A DNA stretch of 64,000 bases from Torreya grandis (Eukaryota; Streptophyta; Pinopsida; Cupressales; Taxaceae): NCBI GenBank assembly GCA_037957365.1, contig JARHVA010008360.1, forward strand, positions 62,001 through 126,000, in the 5' to 3' direction. How positions within the stretch are numbered: the stretch's first letter is position 1; every line of letters begins with the position of its first letter. The position numbers and the translations under genes are program-made. This document shows positions 61,082 through 64,000 of this stretch, in pieces. The notes under the pieces were generated by a model. It had not been told where the DNA came from and ran no database searches. It worked only from the letters and a program-made list of their open reading frames with translations.

Positions 61082-64000
61082 GGTTAAAAACTGCATTTTA
61101 GATAATAAATTAGATATTTTATTACTCCAAGAAGTCAAGATGAATGAGGAGAGTTTTAGGAAAATTGTTGACTAAATATGGCCTAAGGCAGCTTTTTACA
61201 TTAGTCCAGCTGAAGGGGCTTCAGGGGGGATTGTAACTATGTGGAATAGTGCTAAAATTTAGGGATCTCTTATGGCTTATAATAAGCACTTCTTGATTAT
61301 CAATTTCTCTTTGAAATCTTTAAACTAGTCTTTGATCAATGTCTATGGACCGAATAACAGAGCTTTGAGGCAGAATTTATGGATAGACTTGAGCAGTTTC
61401 AAGAATAATCCCTAAAACACTAGATGGATGTTAGCTAGAAATTTTAAAACTCCTCTATACCCTTCTAAAAAATAGGGTGGGATTATGGATTACTCAAATA
61501 ACATGTTTGACTTTGCCAAATTTGTCAATGATTGGGGATTATTGGATATAAAATTACAAAACCAAAATTTTACCTGGTCCAATAAAAGAAGAGGAGATCA
61601 AATGATTCATGTTAAGTTAGATAAATTTCTTATCTCAAGTAACTAGAATTATTATCATAATATGCATGTGTAGGCTTTTCCTAGAACCATGTCTGACCAT
61701 TGCCTGATCTTCCTTAGTTGGAGAGAACAGGGACAATCTGGACCTTCCCCATTCTGTTTTGAAGCTATGTGGATCAAACACAAAGACTTTAGACAAATGG
61801 TGGCCCAATGGTGGAAAATTCCTATTCAGGGCATTCCTATGTTCAGAATAGTCAAAAAACATCAGCATATTAAACAAGAAGTTTATGGATAGAATAAATA
61901 CAGCTTTGGGCAGGTCTTTTAGTAGAAAAAAATATAGTGGGAAAACTCAAAGATATTTAGCAACTGATGGCTCAAGGGGATGATTCTGAACATACTTTTG
62001 AAGAAGAGAATTTCTTATCTTTTAAATGGAATAATCTTATGGAAAGAGAAGAGGTTTTTTGGAAATATAAATCTTGTGTTCAGTGGCTTAAAGAGGGTGA
62101 TAGGAACACTACCTTCTTTCATCTCTCAACCATGAAACATAGGAAGGCCAACTCAATAACTAAGCTAGTTCTAGATAATGGTGACATTATAACCTAGGAT
62201 AATGAGATAGGGGAATAAGCTAGGGCTTTCTTTCAAAATCTACTCACTGAAGAAAATAATGATGATGGAAACGATAGACCTATGAACTAATTCATTGATA
62301 AAATCCCTTATTTGATAATGGAAGAAGATAATTTGGAGATGTTAAAGCCTATATTTGAGGAAGAAGTCCATGTTTTATTCTTAATGGGTGCATTTAAAGC
62401 CCTAGGTCCTGATGGATTTCCTCCTATATTCTTTCAAGAATATTGGGAGATAGTAGGAGCAGATCTTATGGCTATTTTTTGTGATTATTTTAGATCAGGT
62501 AAACTTTTGAAATAAGCTAATAATACCTTCATAGTACTTGTTCCTAAAAAATCACAACCTACACACCTTACTGATTTTAGGCCCATTAGTCTACGCAACA
62601 CTATTTATAAGTTATGTACTAAATTGCTAGTTATGAGGATTCAACCTTTACTAGACAAAATTATTTCTCCTACACAAAAAGGTTTCATCCTAGGTAGGTA
62701 GATTCTTGATGCTATGATCACCACACATGAGACTATTCACTCCATGGATAAGAGCAGGATCCCTGGTATGGCTCTCAAGCTAGATATTTCTAAAGCACAT
62801 GATAGAGTCTCATGGACTTTTTTATTCTAAGTGATCAAAAAATTTGGGTTTAATGATAAAATGTCTCACTTGATATGGAACATTGTCTCTTTTTCAAAAT
62901 TCTCAGTGCTGGTAAATGGTGTACATAGAGGGTTTTTCTCATCTTTGAGAGGAATTCATTAGGGAGACCCTCTCTCTCTATACTTATTCATCATTATGGT
63001 AGAGGCACTGGGAAGATACATACAAGTAGATATAGCCTCAAAAAAGCTAGTGGGCATCAAACTTGCCTCCTCCCTTCATCCTATGGTGGTGCAGTAGTTT
63101 GTGGATGATACCATCTTCTTTGGCATCTCGTTGGTGATTGAAGCTAGATGATGGAAGAATATCTTAAATAATTATGCCATAGATTTTGGACAAAGGATAA
63201 ATTTCCAAAAAAGTAATGTGTATTTCTTCAACACTCCTAATGACCTTAGACATATAATCATTGATATATTAGAATGTGTTAAAGCTGCTCTACTAGCTAC
63301 CTACCTGGGTCTCCCACTCATAGTCAAAGAGGTATCTCTTAGTTTTTGGAATGGAATTGTGGAAAGAGCATAGAGGAAACTTCTTGGTTGGAAAGGGAAA
63401 TTCCTCAGCAGTGTTGGTAAACTGTAAATTATTTGGGCCTTGCTGCAAGGTATTCCTACATACTTCCTATCTCTTTTTAAAATTCCTACATATTTTGTTG
63501 ATAAATTGGAATAGATCTAAATAAAATTTTTATGGATGGGGATGGAAGACAAACAGAGAATGTCTTTAGTCAGATGGGAAAAAGTGTGTCTTCCAAAATC
63601 TCATGGTGGACTCAATATTAGGTCTATCAGGAACATGAACAAAGCCCTTCTCTCAAAAACTAGTTAGAACCTAATCCATAAAAATAATGATTAGGGGGAA
63701 ACAATGTATGCCAAATACATGCATAGCATTAATGATTCCAAATTTCTTTAATAGATGGGATTACCCCAGGGATCTGTGATATGGAATAAAATGCTTAAAA
63801 GCAAAATCCTTCTTAAATAGGGAATTAGATGGAAACATGGAAATGACTGGCATATTAAATTCTAGGATGGTATCTAGTTAAAGGACAAGGCTCTCATCAC
63901 ACAAGGAAACTATGGAGAGATTTCTAACTTGGATACTCAATTTTTTGGAGATAGAGTTAGTGATTATATGGAAAATAACAATGGGATATGGAGCTAGAAA
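61026..64000 (+). pseudogene. LINE ORF2: endonuclease and reverse transcriptase, truncated by window
   Basis: ATG at 61,026 gives MRILS-stop-NLRGFNSP, the usual M-x-IL-S-W-N-x-RG-L-N start with Trp lost. Endonuclease motifs: LQEVKMNEESF, NVYGPNNRALRQNLW, WMLARNFKTP (normally GDFN; the Asp is Asn at 61,440-61,442), KLDKFLIS, and MSDHCLIF with SDH at 61,692-61,700. After a frameshift at about 61,900-61,965 come KEGDRNTTFFH and the RT: LGPDGFPPIFFQEYW, FRPISLRNTIYKL, QKGFILGR, LKLDISKAHDRVSW, and FVDDTIFF with catalytic Asp-Asp at 63,104-63,109. SHGGLNIRSIRNMNKALL follows near 63,600. The C-terminal zinc region starts before the window ends. It would nick target DNA and copy LINE RNA; stops and the lost endonuclease Asp make it inactive. 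Confidence 0.92.

Larger units (their letters stand above)
59640..64000 (+). mobile_element. L1-type plant LINE, 3' end beyond the window
   Basis: Contains ORF1 with a DUF4283-like domain and zinc knuckle, overlapped by ORF2 with endonuclease, reverse transcriptase and the start of the C-terminal region, in the standard order of plant L1 elements. The 5' part is retained, which is uncommon for old LINE copies. The poly(A) end and target duplication are outside the window. Numerous TGG-to-TAG and CAG-to-TAG stops show long inactivity. Confidence 0.9.

Noticed and set aside
1..64000. tRNA, rRNA, organelle-derived DNA, CRISPR arrays or bacterial operons
   Set aside because: No cloverleaf, conserved rRNA, plastid or mitochondrial gene, or regularly spaced repeat of that kind was seen.

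Overview
Plant nuclear DNA consisting of old, heavily decayed transposable elements. No intact host gene, rRNA, tRNA or CRISPR array was recognised. A plant is indicated by L1-type LINE ORF1 with a DUF4283-like domain, a CACTA (En/Spm) transposase, Ty1/copia elements primed by initiator-Met tRNA with Sirevirus-style polypurine tracts, and several Ty3/gypsy gag-protease-pol remnants of the Tat/Athila type. Low GC, scarce CG dinucleotides, stop codons that mostly look like TGG/CAG/CGA changed by C-to-T or G-to-A, and layered insertions suggest a large, slowly purged, methylated genome (a gymnosperm or a large-genome angiosperm; the species cannot be told from sequence alone).

Layout. 1-297: 3' end of a plus-strand gypsy element (polypurine tract, LTR start). 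298-5,685: CACTA element whose minus-strand transposase has lost its middle. 5,740-8,430: minus-strand gypsy RT, RNase H, second RNase H and integrase. 9,168-10,277: copia-type LTR holding a 61-bp minisatellite. 10,503-13,574: a long, unrecognised, decayed minus-strand reading frame. 13,970-15,260: irregular ~0.5-kb repeats. 16,850-19,870: minus-strand gypsy gag-protease. 21,983-22,791: probable solo copia LTR. 23,045-25,199: second minus-strand gag with a decayed primer-binding site. 27,340-28,000: unrecognised acidic frame.

28,461-38,473: a nearly complete but gag-only minus-strand copia element with ~3-kb LTRs, primer-binding site, polypurine tract and a near-matching 5-bp target duplication. 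40,180-41,033 (minus) and 50,023-52,477 (plus): two LTRs of one family in inverted orientation, each with a TATA box and a conserved AAG|GTAAGT; a third gag-protease remnant lies at 41,330-42,100 and an unrecognised plus-strand frame at 47,240-48,740. 52,481 begins a primer-binding site followed by a repeat-rich leader and a pyrimidine-skewed unrecognised coding-like region to ~58,300. 59,739-64,000: plus-strand L1 LINE (ORF1, and ORF2 with endonuclease and RT), cut by the window end.

Nothing here is likely to make a working protein. The value lies in the order of nested insertions, the non-autonomous derivatives, and four long frames that stay coherent but match no family I recognise. All readings are by eye; percentages and ages were not computed.
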